Position numbers and translations under genes: made by a program. This document shows positions 24,967 through 34,166 of a stretch of DNA of 54,006 bases, piece by piece. This DNA comes from Flavobacterium geliluteum. Its GTDB lineage: Bacteria; Bacteroidota; Bacteroidia; Flavobacteriales; Flavobacteriaceae. The stretch covers positions 1 through 54,006 of the forward strand of contig NZ_JAGFBV010000030.1 of NCBI RefSeq assembly GCF_017948595.1. The letters run 5' to 3'. Within the stretch, counting starts at the first letter, position 1. Each line of letters begins with the position of its first letter. The notes beneath the pieces were generated by a model. That model had not been told where the DNA came from, did not search any database, and saw only the letters and a list, made by a program, of their open reading frames with translations.

Positions 24967-26861
24967 TATAATTTTAAAGTGTATGTATTATTGGGTTGTA
25001 TGATAATGTAATTGTTTTCTAATAATTCCTGAAGTGCCAGAATAACGTCACCGGCATCCATTTTTATTTTGGTTTGAATTTCTCTCGAAGTCAGGGATGC
25101 ATTCTTTAGTAAAAGCAAAATTTTATCAGGAACCGAATCGGCATCGTTAATTTTACCTTTTTGCCTGATGCAATAGGAGCAGACACCACAATTTTCGGTA
25201 GTTTTTTCTCCAAAATAATCCAAAATCAATCTGTTTTTACAGGTTTTTTGCTCCTTAACATAATAAAGAACCGATAAAAGCTGGTCTTTTTTTAATTGAT
25301 TTTGTTTTTCCAAATATTTAGAAACTCGGTTGATGGTAAGGTTGTCTTCCCGAACTTCATTAAATAATATCGTAGCATCGTTATTTTTTGCTTTATAATC
25401 GATGATGTCTTTTTCTTTTAATTTTTCTAAAACTCCGCTCACTTGTTGCTCGGTATGATTAGATTTTTTCGCAATAAGCGAAAGATTAAAAGGAGTCTTC
25501 ATTTCGTAAATTCCAGGATAGGTACGAAGAATGGCCAGAATAATTTCTTCGTCATTCGGATTCAGGCTCATGTACCGAATGACTTCTTTAGACTCAATTA
25601 AAAATTGCATTGTAATTTTTTCCGAAAATTCCTGAGACATGGTGATAATGCCTTGCTGATTCAGAAATTGTAACGCATTATACGTTTTTAGTGTCGGAAA
25701 GTCATATTTTTGGCAAAAATGATTCAGTTTAAAAGAAAAAGAATCGTCTAAGCCTTCGCCATAAGCAATCTGAAAATAATTGCAAAGTTTGATATAAATC
25801 GCATTTAGGAACTTTTTGTCGGGCAAAATGCTCAAAAACTGCTGCTCAGATTGATTGCTGTCTGAGGGATTTGTCAGTAAAACAGCAAACGCTTTTTCGC
25901 CATTACGTCCCGCTCTTCCAGATTCTTGATAATAATTTTCGATGTTTTCCGGAAGTTGGGTATGAATAACGGTTTTTACGTTGTCTTTGTCAATTCCCAT
26001 TCCGAAGGCATTTGTGGCTACGATTACTTGCACTTGTTCGGACATCCACAGTTGCATATTTTTGTCTTTTTCTTTAGCCGAAAGGCCGCCATGATAATAA
26101 GTTGCTTTAAAACCTAAAGACTGTAATTGTGTCGACATGTTCAGGCATGATTTTCTATTTCGTACATATATAATAGAAGGTTGCGGATTTTTCTTCAAAA
26201 TCTGTTCTGTTCGGTACAATTTGTCTTCGACTTCAAAAACCATGTAAGCGATATTTTTTCTTTCAAAAGATTGCTGAAAAAGTACAGGTGTTTTCAATCC
26301 TAACTCAGTTTTGATATCTTCAATCACTCTGGGAGTCGCGGTAGCGGTCAAAGCCAAAAACGGAATCTTAGGAAAATGTTTTTTAAGTTCTGAAATCTTC
26401 AAATAAGCCGGGCGAAAATCGTGTCCCCACTGCGAAACACAATGTGCTTCATCAATGGCAATCAAATTGATAGGAAGGTTTTTAATGCGTTCCAGAATCC
26501 AATCTGATTGCAATCGCTCTGGTGAAAGGTATAAAAACTTGTAATTTCCGTACTGACAATTATCTAGCAGGTCAATAATTTCTTCTGTATGAATGCCGCC
26601 TGTCAGCGCGATAGCTTTTATTTCACGCTTTTGCAAATTTGCTACCTGATCTTTCATAAGAGCGACCAAAGGCGAAATTACCAGGCAGATTCCGTCTTGC
26701 ATCATGGCGGGAACCTGAAAACAAATCGATTTTCCGCCGCCGGTTGGCAGCAAAGCAAAAGTGTCCTGACCATCCAAAACAGAGTCGATAATCTCTTCCT
26801 GCAGTGGCCTAAAACGGTCGTGTTTCCAGTATTTTAAAAGAATCTCTTGCGCTTTGGACAT
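24966..26861 (-). CDS. recQ: ATP-dependent DNA helicase RecQ
   Basis: A 631-residue superfamily 2 3'-5' helicase. Motif 0 FRPLQEEIIDSVL, Walker A LLPTGGGKSICFQ, DEAH box IDEAHCVSQWGHDFR, LALTATATPRV (motif III), GMGIDKDNVK and QESGRAGRNGE (motifs V and VI) are all intact. The RQC zinc site is present late in the protein as C-x16-CGVCSYC. The chain ends soon after a winged-helix segment, with no evident HRDC domain, so it is a short-form RecQ. The role is in recombination and fork repair. It is followed directly by fmt. Confidence 0.95.
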   Translation of the reverse strand: MSKAQEILLKYWKHDRFRPLQEEIIDSVLDGQDTFALLPTGGGKSICFQVPAMMQDGICLVISPLVALMKDQVANLQKREIKAIALTGGIHTEEIIDLLDNCQYGNYKFLYLSPERLQSDWILERIKNLPINLIAIDEAHCVSQWGHDFRPAYLKISELKKHFPKIPFLALTATATPRVIEDIKTELGLKTPVLFQQSFERKNIAYMVFEVEDKLYRTEQILKKNPQPSIIYVRNRKSCLNMSTQLQSLGFKATYYHGGLSAKEKDKNMQLWMSEQVQVIVATNAFGMGIDKDNVKTVIHTQLPENIENYYQESGRAGRNGEKAFAVLLTNPSDSNQSEQQFLSILPDKKFLNAIYIKLCNYFQIAYGEGLDDSFSFKLNHFCQKYDFPTLKTYNALQFLNQQGIITMSQEFSEKITMQFLIESKEVIRYMSLNPNDEEIILAILRTYPGIYEMKTPFNLSLIAKKSNHTEQQVSGVLEKLKEKDIIDYKAKNNDATILFNEVREDNLTINRVSKYLEKQNQLKKDQLLSVLYYVKEQKTCKNRLILDYFGEKTTENCGVCSYCIRQKGKINDADSVPDKILLLLKNASLTSREIQTKIKMDAGDVILALQELLENNYIIIQPNNTYTLKL

Positions 26862-26927
26862 GGGGTTTTGTTTTAAAGTTAAAAAATTTAGAAATCAGTT
26901 TCTAGTTTTACAACTTTAAACACATGC

Positions 26928-27461
26928 CTAAATTTTATCTAAGATATAAAGAATTCTGTTCTCTACCGTATCTTTAGGCACTTCGATTAAGTCGTAACCG
27001 TATTTATTGTATGTGTCAATAAGATGCTTTTGTATCGTCAATGCCTGTTCAAAATTTTCGTAACGCTCAGTATCGCTCTCGTAAATTTCTTCCCAGGGAG
27101 GTAAAATAAAAGTCTTAGAATATTTAAAATCCTTGCATGCTTCTATGAAATTTGGCGGATAATTATCGCCAATATAATCCATATAAGCCACAACATCAGG
27201 AATTCCACGGTCTATAAAAACGACTTTGTGTGGTTCTTCAAGAGCATTTTCAAATTGTTTGATGCGTCCTTCCAGCAACATTTCGCTAAACAATAAAGGC
27301 TGTTCCAAAAACAATTGATCGATGCCGCGTTGCTGCGCTTCAAGAGTCACTTGTCTGGAAATTTCAGGATAACAACAGTAGCCACGAGCTACCAATTCGT
27401 TGATAAGAGTAGATTTTCCCGTTCCCGGGCCACCAATGAGTACTATGATTTGTTTTTGCAC
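26928..27461 (-). CDS. P-loop ATPase/kinase-like protein (AAA_28 / NadR-like)
   Basis: From GTG 27461 the protein has 178 residues and begins with the Walker A strand QIIVLIGGPGTGKSTLINEL. Other marks are CYPEISRQVTLEAQQ, a DRG loop FIDRGIPDVVAYMDY (Walker B-like) and a Tyr/Glu-rich C-terminal helix. This resembles the small NadR-like ATPases that phosphorylate a small molecule; the substrate is unknown. The frame stays open to 27662, but that extension crosses a dispersed intergenic repeat at 27558-27631 and should not be counted as protein. Confidence 0.8.
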   Translation of the reverse strand: MQKQIIVLIGGPGTGKSTLINELVARGYCCYPEISRQVTLEAQQRGIDQLFLEQPLLFSEMLLEGRIKQFENALEEPHKVVFIDRGIPDVVAYMDYIGDNYPPNFIEACKDFKYSKTFILPPWEEIYESDTERYENFEQALTIQKHLIDTYNKYGYDLIEVPKDTVENRILYILDKI

Positions 27462-27557
27462 TTTCTTAAAATAAAGCGCAAATTTACCTAAACTTATTCG
27501 TATTTGAAAAGAATTTTTTGTTAGAAGCGAATGATTTCGCAATTTTAGTAGATGTGG

Positions 27558-27631
27558 GTTCCTGCTGTTCGCTAAAATCTTTTGCTTTTTAAAGGAAAAA
27601 ACAAAAGGATTTCCGCTCCCATCAGGGCTAG
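27558..27631. repeat. Dispersed palindromic intergenic repeat, copy 1
   Basis: Starts TTCCTGCTGTTCGCT, has a central inverted pair CTTTTGCTTTTTAAA / AAAACAAAAGGAT, and ends TCCGCTCCCATCAGGGCTAG. The same layout recurs at 31417-31496 and 51434-51520. It lies between genes and creates a false N-terminal extension of the ATPase. Confidence 0.75.
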
Positions 27632-27865
27632 ATAGCAAAAATGGTTTTGTTTTTGGAGGCATCTCAATCGTTATTTTCTCCTGTTAGTTTTAGAAAACCT
27701 TGCAGGTGTTTCAATATTTAGTTGATTCTTGAATTTTCTCCAATTATAAGAGTAAATTTTACAGCGAAATAACGTTGCAAAGTTTTTTTCTCTTCCCCTT
27801 TGAGCCTTTGTAACATTGCCTCTTTTTTCTAAATAAAAAATCTAAAAAGTCTGAAACCAAAACCG

Positions 27866-27873
27866 TATATTTG
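27866..27873 (+). promoter_or_regulatory. -7 element TATATTTG of the DUF493-DUF4290 operon
   Basis: Exact TAnnTTTG, 19 nt before the ATG at 27893. No good -33 TTG seen. Confidence 0.45.
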
Positions 27874-27892
27874 CCTTTATTTTTAATTAAGA

Positions 27893-28189
27893 ATGGATAA
27901 CGATAAAGAAAAAAAAACCGCCGAATTTTACGAAAGATTAAAAGTGGAGTTGGACAATTCAAATACTTGGCCAGCAGAATATTTGTATAAATTTATTATG
28001 CCTTCAGTAGGTGATAATGTCGAGAGAGTAGAGAATGCTTTTGACAACATGGGAGCGGTTATCAAAACAACAAAATCTAAAACAGGTAAATTTACCAGCG
28101 TTTCTGTAGATGTAACGATGAATAGTGCTGATGAAGTGATTGGCAAATACAAAGAAGTCTCTACAATAGAAGGTATAGTTTCATTATAA
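27893..28189 (+). CDS. DUF493 (YbeD-like) family protein
   Basis: A 98-residue small α/β protein: a charged N-terminal helix, then WPAEYLYKFIMPSVGD, and a ferredoxin-like βαβ core (TSVSVDVTMNSADEVIGKYKEVSTIEGIVSL). This fits DUF493, whose E. coli member YbeD resembles the allosteric domain of 3-phosphoglycerate dehydrogenase. No catalytic residues are expected and the function is unknown. It is followed after 3 nt by the DUF4290 gene, so the two form an operon. Confidence 0.88.
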   Translation: MDNDKEKKTAEFYERLKVELDNSNTWPAEYLYKFIMPSVGDNVERVENAFDNMGAVIKTTKSKTGKFTSVSVDVTMNSADEVIGKYKEVSTIEGIVSL

Positions 28190-28192
28190 ATT

Positions 28193-28915
28193 ATGGTCGA
28201 AAAATATAAAAAAGAAAACGCAAATGATGTTGTTTTTAATTTAGAATACAATTCTGAAAGACAACATTTACTTATTCCGGAATATGGTCGTCATTTGCAA
28301 AAATTGATTGATCAGGCTACTGCTATCGAAGATGATGAGACGCGAAATAAAGCGGCAAAATACATCATCCAAGTAATGGGAAGCCTGAATCCGCATTTGC
28401 GTGACGTGCCCGATTTTCAGCATAAATTATGGGATCAGCTTTTTATCATGTCTGATTTTAGACTCAATGTAGATTCGCCATATCCTATTCCGTCTCGTGA
28501 AGTTTTACAACTCAAGCCAGACGTTTTACAATATCCTCAAAATTTTCCAAAATACAGATTTTACGGAAACAATATCAAATATATGATTGATGTTGCGAAC
28601 AAATGGGAAGACGGCGAAATGAAAAATGCATTAGTATTGGTAATCGCCAATCACATGAAAAAATCGTATTTGAGCTGGAACAAAGACACGGTAAAAGACG
28701 ATGTGATTTTTGAACATTTATTTGAATTGTCAGGTGGCAAAATCAACCTGTTGCAAAGCACAGAAGAGCTTCTGAATACGACAGATTTGTTGCGTACCAA
28801 CAAACGAATTTCAAATAAAATTGCACCTGCAGGACCACCAAAAATTCAAAGCAATAAAAATAATAAAGGACCAGGAAAGCCAAAGCCTTTTCAGAAAAAT
28901 AATAATCAGAAATAA
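28193..28915 (+). CDS. DUF4290 family protein
   Basis: A 240-residue cytosolic helical protein typical of Bacteroidota. Recognisable stretches are FNLEYNSERQHLLIPEYGRHLQK, HLRDVPDFQHKLWDQLFIMSDF and MKKSYLSWNKDTV. The C-terminus is a disordered basic tail (GPGKPKPFQKNNNQK), suggesting nucleic-acid or ribosome contact. Its position between DUF493 and murA is common in flavobacteria. The downstream spacer to murA is filled by a phased repeat. Function is not established. Confidence 0.85.
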   Translation: MVEKYKKENANDVVFNLEYNSERQHLLIPEYGRHLQKLIDQATAIEDDETRNKAAKYIIQVMGSLNPHLRDVPDFQHKLWDQLFIMSDFRLNVDSPYPIPSREVLQLKPDVLQYPQNFPKYRFYGNNIKYMIDVANKWEDGEMKNALVLVIANHMKKSYLSWNKDTVKDDVIFEHLFELSGGKINLLQSTEELLNTTDLLRTNKRISNKIAPAGPPKIQSNKNNKGPGKPKPFQKNNNQK

Positions 28916-28925
28916 AAAAAAGGGA

Positions 28926-29002
28926 CTAAGGCGCTAAGTGACTAAGTTTCTATGTTATTTCATAGCTCAGAATCTTAGAATCACAGAACCTTAGCAACTT
29001 TA
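28926..29002. repeat. 8-nt phased CTNAG array, locus A
   Basis: Pentamers start at 28926, 28934, 28942 (CTAAG), 28950 (CTATG), 28966 (CTCAG), 28974 (CTTAG), 28982 (CACAG), 28990 (CTTAG) and 28998, all in one 8-nt register. The left half is CTAAG and the right half CTTAG, so the whole folds as a long phased hairpin. It lies between the DUF4290 stop and the murA start. Confidence 0.8.
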
Positions 29003-29026
29003 AAAGAAGAACCTTAAAAAAAGAAT

Positions 29027-30340
29027 ATGGGAGTATTTAAAATCGAAGGAGGAATTCCTTTAAAAGGAGAAATCACGCCACAAGGTGCTAAAAACGAGGC
29101 ATTACAAATTTTATGTGCGGTGCTTTTAACAGGCGAAAAAGTAAAAATTAATAATATTCCCGATATTATTGACATCAATAAATTAATCACTTTGTTGGGT
29201 AATTTAGGAGTTAAAATTCAAAAAAATGAACCAGGTTCGATTACATTTCAATCTGATGAGGTAAATGTTGGCTATTTAGAAACCGAAGCTTTCAAAAAAG
29301 AGGGCGGAGCACTTCGTGGCTCTATTATGATTGTTGGACCTCTTTTGGCTCGTTTCGGAAAAGGATATATCCCAAAACCGGGTGGTGATAAAATTGGCCG
29401 TCGCAGGCTGGATACACACTTTGAAGGTTTTATTAATCTTGGAGCAAAATTCAGATACAATAGAGAAGATCACTTTTATGGTGTAGAATCTCCAAAAGGC
29501 GGACTTACAGGAACAGACATGTTGCTTGATGAAGCGTCTGTAACTGGAACAGCCAATATTGTAATGGCTGCTGTTTTGGCAAAAGGCAGAACAACGGTTT
29601 ATAACGCAGCTTGTGAACCTTACTTGCAGCAATTGTGTAAAATGTTAAACTCAATGGGGGCTAAAATTACCGGAGTGGGTTCAAATTTACTGACTATCGA
29701 AGGTGTTGAAAGCCTTGTTGGATGCGAACATACAATCTTGCCGGATATGATTGAAATTGGTTCTTGGATTGGTCTTGCAGCCATGACAAAAAGCGAAATT
29801 ACCATCAAAAATGTGAGTTGGGAGAATTTAGGTTTGATTCCAAACACCTTCAGAAAATTAGGTATTACGATCGAAAGACGTGGCGATGATATTTACATTC
29901 CTGCTCACAAAAACGGCTACGAAGTAAAAACAGATATAGATGGTTCTATATTGACCATTGCCGATGCACCATGGCCAGGATTTACGCCTGATTTACTAAG
30001 TATTGTTTTGGTCGTGGCAACACAGGCAAAAGGAGATGTTCTTATTCATCAGAAAATGTTCGAAAGCCGTTTGTTTTTCGTCGATAAACTAATCGATATG
30101 GGAGCAAAAATCATGTTATGTGATCCGCACAGAGCGGTGGTTATGGGGCATAATTTTGAGTCTCAACTAAAAGCGACAACCATGTCGTCTCCAGATATTC
30201 GTGCCGGTATTTCATTGTTAATTGCTGCACTTTCTGCAAAAGGAACAAGTACAATTCAGAATATAGAACAAATCGACCGTGGATACGAGCGTATCGACGA
30301 GCGCTTGAGAGCTATTGGAGCAAAAATCGTGAGAGCGTAA
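29027..30340 (+). CDS. murA: UDP-N-acetylglucosamine 1-carboxyvinyltransferase
   Basis: A 437-residue enolpyruvyl transferase that makes the first committed peptidoglycan precursor from UDP-GlcNAc and PEP. The two inside-out α/β barrels are complete: QGAKNEALQI at the N-terminus, GSIMIVGPLLARFGKG, and late motifs PDIRAGISLLIAAL and DRGYERIDERL. The mobile-loop residue that is Cys115 in E. coli is Asp121 here (PKPGGDKIGRRR). Asp at this position keeps activity in other MurA proteins but prevents covalent attack by fosfomycin, so native resistance of the enzyme is expected. It follows the DUF4290 operon. Confidence 0.97.
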   Translation: MGVFKIEGGIPLKGEITPQGAKNEALQILCAVLLTGEKVKINNIPDIIDINKLITLLGNLGVKIQKNEPGSITFQSDEVNVGYLETEAFKKEGGALRGSIMIVGPLLARFGKGYIPKPGGDKIGRRRLDTHFEGFINLGAKFRYNREDHFYGVESPKGGLTGTDMLLDEASVTGTANIVMAAVLAKGRTTVYNAACEPYLQQLCKMLNSMGAKITGVGSNLLTIEGVESLVGCEHTILPDMIEIGSWIGLAAMTKSEITIKNVSWENLGLIPNTFRKLGITIERRGDDIYIPAHKNGYEVKTDIDGSILTIADAPWPGFTPDLLSIVLVVATQAKGDVLIHQKMFESRLFFVDKLIDMGAKIMLCDPHRAVVMGHNFESQLKATTMSSPDIRAGISLLIAALSAKGTSTIQNIEQIDRGYERIDERLRAIGAKIVRA

Positions 30341-30440
30341 AATAGCGGCTTCGAATTTCATAAATCACAGTAATTTTTTAAGCTCTAATTTGTGAAATTC
30401 GTGGCAAAAGAAAAATAAATTTAGTTCAAAAATAGTCTAA

Positions 30441-31316
30441 ATGACAAACGAACAAAAAGCTATAAAAGCTACCTATTTTAGTATAGCTGGAAACACCTGC
30501 TTAGCCATTTTAAAAGGCTTTGCAGGTTTTTTTGGCAATTCTTATGCCCTGATTGCAGACGCCATAGAATCGACTACAGATATATTTTCGTCTTTCCTTG
30601 TGTTATTCGGAATCAAATATTCTAATAAACCGGCTGACGAAAATCATCCGTATGGGCACGGTCGCGCAGAACCTCTCATTACTTTTTTGGTTGTAGGTTT
30701 TTTAATTACATCGGCAACGATTATTGGCTACGAAAGTATTGCCAACATTCAAACTTCGCATGATTTACCAAAATCGTGGACACTTTATGTTTTGGGCGCT
30801 ATTATTATCTGGAAAGAGTACTCTTTTAGATTGGTCATGAAACGCAGCAAGCAAACCAATAGCTCTGCTTTGGCCGCAGATGCTTGGCATCATCGTAGTG
30901 ACGCCATTACTTCTGTAGCAGCGTTTCTCGGAATTTCGATCGCGCTCTTTATGGGAAAAGGATATGAATCTGCCGATGATTGGGCAGCACTTTTTGCTGC
31001 TTTTTTTATACTTTACAACAGTTATAAAATTTTCAGACCCGCTCTTGGCGAAATCATGGACGAACATCTAAACGATGATTTAGTAGAAGAAATTCGCGTA
31101 AAATCATTAACTGTTGACGGTATTTTGGGTACCGAAAAATGTTTTATCCGCAAAGCCGGAATGCGTTATCATGTAGATCTTCACGCTATAGTTTCGGCAA
31201 AAATATCAGTAAAAGCGGGCCACGATCTGTCACATCAGTTGCAAGATACTTTAAAAGAAAAAATTCCTCAATTGGGCAATGTGCTCATTCATATCGAGCC
31301 AGACGATTATCATTGA
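30441..31316 (+). CDS. Cation diffusion facilitator family transporter
   Basis: A 291-residue metal/proton antiporter with about six membrane helices. Metal-site residues are visible: ALIADAIESTTDIF (Asp pair in helix 2), HPYGHGRAEPL in the loop and AADAWHHRSDAITS in helix 5 (His-Asp pair). The C-terminal cytoplasmic domain (residues about 205-291) is a ferredoxin-like metal sensor with HVDLHAIV and a Cys-bearing strand. It most likely exports Zn(II), Fe(II) or related divalent ions from the cytosol. Downstream lies a strong terminator. Confidence 0.93.
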   Translation: MTNEQKAIKATYFSIAGNTCLAILKGFAGFFGNSYALIADAIESTTDIFSSFLVLFGIKYSNKPADENHPYGHGRAEPLITFLVVGFLITSATIIGYESIANIQTSHDLPKSWTLYVLGAIIIWKEYSFRLVMKRSKQTNSSALAADAWHHRSDAITSVAAFLGISIALFMGKGYESADDWAALFAAFFILYNSYKIFRPALGEIMDEHLNDDLVEEIRVKSLTVDGILGTEKCFIRKAGMRYHVDLHAIVSAKISVKAGHDLSHQLQDTLKEKIPQLGNVLIHIEPDDYH

Positions 31317-31325
31317 TAAAAGATT

Positions 31326-31346
31326 CTAAGGTTGTAAGTCACTAAG
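31326..31346. repeat. 8-nt phased CTNAG array, locus B
   Basis: CTAAG at 31326, GTAAG at 31334 and CTAAG at 31342, again spaced by exactly 8 nt, just after the CDF stop. Confidence 0.65.
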
Positions 31347-31370
31347 ATTTTCTTTAGTAGATTAAAAAGT

Positions 31371-31409
31371 AAAATCCGTTTATTCTATCATGAGTAAACG
31401 GATTTTTTT
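31371..31409 (+). terminator. Terminator of the CDF transporter gene
   Basis: Stem AAATCCGTTTA (31372-31382) with TAAACGGATTT (31395-31405), then a T-run. Confidence 0.85.
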
Positions 31410-31416
31410 ATGGGGG

Positions 31417-31496
31417 TTACCTTCGGCCGGGCTATCCGCTATATCTTTTGCTTTTTAAAGAAAAAAGCAAAAGGATACCGCTTCTATCCCTAACCC
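31417..31496. repeat. Dispersed palindromic intergenic repeat, copy 2
   Basis: Shares GCTATCCGCTATATCTTTTG, the central pair CTTTTGCTTTTT / AAAAAAGCAAAAG, then GGATACCGCTTCTATCCCTA with copies at 27558 and 51434. It sits between a terminator and the next phased array. Confidence 0.75.
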
Positions 31497-31571
31497 AATC
31501 TCAGGTAATGGAAAGTTTTAGGGTTTTCAATTTTTTATACTTAGGGAGAGGATAAATAAAAAAAAGACTCG

Positions 31572-31600
31572 CTTAGTAACTCAGAACCTAAGCGACTTAG
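31572..31600. repeat. 8-nt phased CTNAG array, locus C
   Basis: CTTAG at 31572, CTCAG at 31580, CTAAG at 31588 and CTTAG at 31596 keep the 8-nt register and end 11 nt before the stop codon of the DUF5686 gene on the minus strand. Confidence 0.7.
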
Positions 31601-31611
31601 TACCTTCTTCC

Positions 31612-34101
31612 TTAATCTAAAACATTCAAAATCTTAATTCCAAAAACAATTCCATTTTGCTGGATGCCGCTTTGGTAAGAATGAACATAATCCAATCTGA
31701 ATAATTTAAATTTTCCAAATCCTAAGTTATCCAAACCGATTGTAAATTCAGAATACGGTTTTCTGTCTGGGATCGCCAGAGCATGAAAACCAATATTCAT
31801 AGTCGACTTTAAAAGGTTCAATAACGGAATTTTATTCATAATAAAACCTTGGTCATTGTGCTCCAAATGTGCTTCAAAATAACTTTTATTGGTGCTGTTA
31901 CTGTAATATGGCATTAGATTAAAAACATTCAGATAACGATCTGCCTGACCAATATGCGTTTGGTTTCCGTTAAAATGTCTGTAATCTATAAACGAAATAT
32001 TCTCAGCATTAAAGAACTTTCCGGCCTTAAAATTCATTCCTAAAATTCCTTTGTTTCCAATTGGTAAATCGTATTGTACAGCAGCGCCAATGCGTTCAAA
32101 TTCATATTTTTTTTCACTTCCTGCAAATGCTTTTTCAAAGGCCAATAGTACCGTTGGATATTTATCATCTTTAAAATTATACCTGCCATCAGGTCTCGAG
32201 ATGTACTTGTTTCCAAAATTAATTCTAGCATTTAAAGTAGCTTTAAATAAATTGTGTTTTTCAAAAGCTGGAGTAGTAAAATCATTTGGTGCCAAAGGAT
32301 TGTTAGAAGAGTAGCTGTCGTCTCTCTTAAAGAAAGAATAATCAGTGGTGTTGAATAAAGGTTTGCGCTGCTCGTAACCAAGTTTTGCATTCAGATTTAC
32401 ACCATTTGCAATGTCCTGGACATAGTTTATTTGGCCAAATTCTAAGTTGTAAAGCTTCATATAATTGTCTTTAAAAAATAAAGAACTTACAGAATTGATT
32501 AATTTACTGATGGGGTTGGCGCTGTTAAACTGTGCCACTTTTGTCCCTCCGGAAACCGAAAGTGTTGCATAATTGATGCTATTAAATCGATGTGTAAAAT
32601 TTCCTGTAACACGTAAGCGTTCCTCAGAAAAACCATAATTAACATCAGTATTTATAGTGGTGCTTTTTCCGTTTTCTTCATTCCATTTTTTGAAAGTAAA
32701 ACCACTACCGATATTGAGCCCCTGAACAGTGTTGAAACTTGCCGAAGTAAGATCAAGTAAGCCTTTGTATTCAAAAGAACGACTTTTGAAAGTGTTTTTG
32801 TAATCATATCCCATCATGATATCCAAAATTTTAAATTTATTGTTTTTGGCATCAACCGAATCAATATATTTTTGCGATTTACGAATCGTAAGCAGGCTGT
32901 CTTTTTTGACATAATCAGTGCTTTCTTCGATTGTCAAAGGTATAGGGCGAATTTCATTCCAGAACGAATCGTCTTTTTTGTTGGCATTTAATTCAAAAGC
33001 CACAATTTCGTTGCCAAAAGTCTTCTTCTCAAAAGAACTTGGAAATTCATAATTAGAATAGATATAATTAAATTGTCCCGAAAATTTAATACCAAACGCA
33101 CCTGCATTAAAAGCTAAGGTTTGGGAGTTTTTAGACCAAATTTTATTTTTCTGATTGTAGGTAAAAGTCTGTTTAAGATTCATTTTTTCGGTAAATTCCT
33201 GCTTCATTCTGTAGCCTGGTATGTCTACATCTACGGCATAAATAGCAAAACTATCCTCGACAATATAAATATAGCCCTCAAAAACGGGTTCTTTATCACG
33301 TTTCGGTTTGACCTTTATTTTGTTAATTTGCTGATTATTTTCATCAAAAAAAGTACCTTCAAGTGTATAGGTGTAATAATTAAAGGCATTAAAAGCTATT
33401 GGCGAGATAATATTAATGCTAAACTCTAAAGTATTGTCATAAAAATCATAAGTTGATAAACTGGCTGTATTGTAGCTGTAACCTCTGTTGTTTCCGGAAA
33501 TTTTCGAAGCTATAATTTTCTCTTTTATTTTGTTCGGTTTTTCAAAAGTAATTTTTGATAAAGTTTCTGATAAATATAAAATTCCCGTTCCGGTAGAGTC
33601 GAGATTAGAAGCCATATCTGCACCAAGATCGACTTTTTGTCCAAAGAGTTTTTTAGGTAAATCTTTGACTTTAAACATTCCCTTCGAATAAAAATCGGCC
33701 GTATATCGGGCTGTTTTTTCAGAATTTTCTTTTCTGTTGGCGATAGCACTTTTTATAATGGCGTTAGCCGGATTGTTTTTAGGATCGATAATTACTTCGT
33801 TTAGCGTAAAACTTTCTTCCTGCATTTTTACATTCAAGGTCAGAGCTTTCGCTTCTGGAGCAACATCTATTTTTTGAGTTTTGAAACCTAAATATTGAAA
33901 AATAATTTTATTTTGCCCAAGTTTTTTTACGTTCAACTGATAAACTCCCTGCTCGTTTGATGTAGTGCTGCTATAGGTGTTTTCTTCAAAAACAGAAACA
34001 AAAGGAAGCGGGTTTCCTTTTTCGTCTGTAATAGTCCCTTTAATTTGGGAAAAATGCGAAATCGAAAAAAATAAAAGGGCTAGTAGGTAGTGTTTTTTCA
34101 T
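31612..34101 (-). CDS. DUF5686 family outer-membrane protein with carboxypeptidase-regulatory-like domain
   Basis: An 829-residue protein from ATG 34101 (signal MKKHYLLALLFFSISHFSQ). A TTG start at 34170 would add 23 residues ahead of the signal and is rejected. Residues 20-105 are a CarboxypepD_reg-like β-sandwich (GTITDEKGNPLPFVSV). A long middle region follows, and the final 400 residues show β-barrel strands (TTINTDVNYGFSEERL, FKATLNARINFG) up to YQSGIQQNGIVFGIKIL. This is the DUF5686 layout of abundant Bacteroidota barrels of unknown substrate. It lies 65 nt after aroQ. Confidence 0.88.
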   Translation of the reverse strand: MKKHYLLALLFFSISHFSQIKGTITDEKGNPLPFVSVFEENTYSSTTSNEQGVYQLNVKKLGQNKIIFQYLGFKTQKIDVAPEAKALTLNVKMQEESFTLNEVIIDPKNNPANAIIKSAIANRKENSEKTARYTADFYSKGMFKVKDLPKKLFGQKVDLGADMASNLDSTGTGILYLSETLSKITFEKPNKIKEKIIASKISGNNRGYSYNTASLSTYDFYDNTLEFSINIISPIAFNAFNYYTYTLEGTFFDENNQQINKIKVKPKRDKEPVFEGYIYIVEDSFAIYAVDVDIPGYRMKQEFTEKMNLKQTFTYNQKNKIWSKNSQTLAFNAGAFGIKFSGQFNYIYSNYEFPSSFEKKTFGNEIVAFELNANKKDDSFWNEIRPIPLTIEESTDYVKKDSLLTIRKSQKYIDSVDAKNNKFKILDIMMGYDYKNTFKSRSFEYKGLLDLTSASFNTVQGLNIGSGFTFKKWNEENGKSTTINTDVNYGFSEERLRVTGNFTHRFNSINYATLSVSGGTKVAQFNSANPISKLINSVSSLFFKDNYMKLYNLEFGQINYVQDIANGVNLNAKLGYEQRKPLFNTTDYSFFKRDDSYSSNNPLAPNDFTTPAFEKHNLFKATLNARINFGNKYISRPDGRYNFKDDKYPTVLLAFEKAFAGSEKKYEFERIGAAVQYDLPIGNKGILGMNFKAGKFFNAENISFIDYRHFNGNQTHIGQADRYLNVFNLMPYYSNSTNKSYFEAHLEHNDQGFIMNKIPLLNLLKSTMNIGFHALAIPDRKPYSEFTIGLDNLGFGKFKLFRLDYVHSYQSGIQQNGIVFGIKILNVLD

Positions 34102-34166
34102 GAAAGTTTTTTCTCTCACAAAAATAGGATAAGTTAGTGGTGTGGTTATTAAAAATTTGTTAAAAA

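Noticed and set aside
27462..27662. N-terminal extension of the P-loop ATPase, open in frame to 27662
   Set aside because: It crosses dispersed repeat copy 1 and does not resemble protein; the Walker A strand follows directly after the GTG at 27461.
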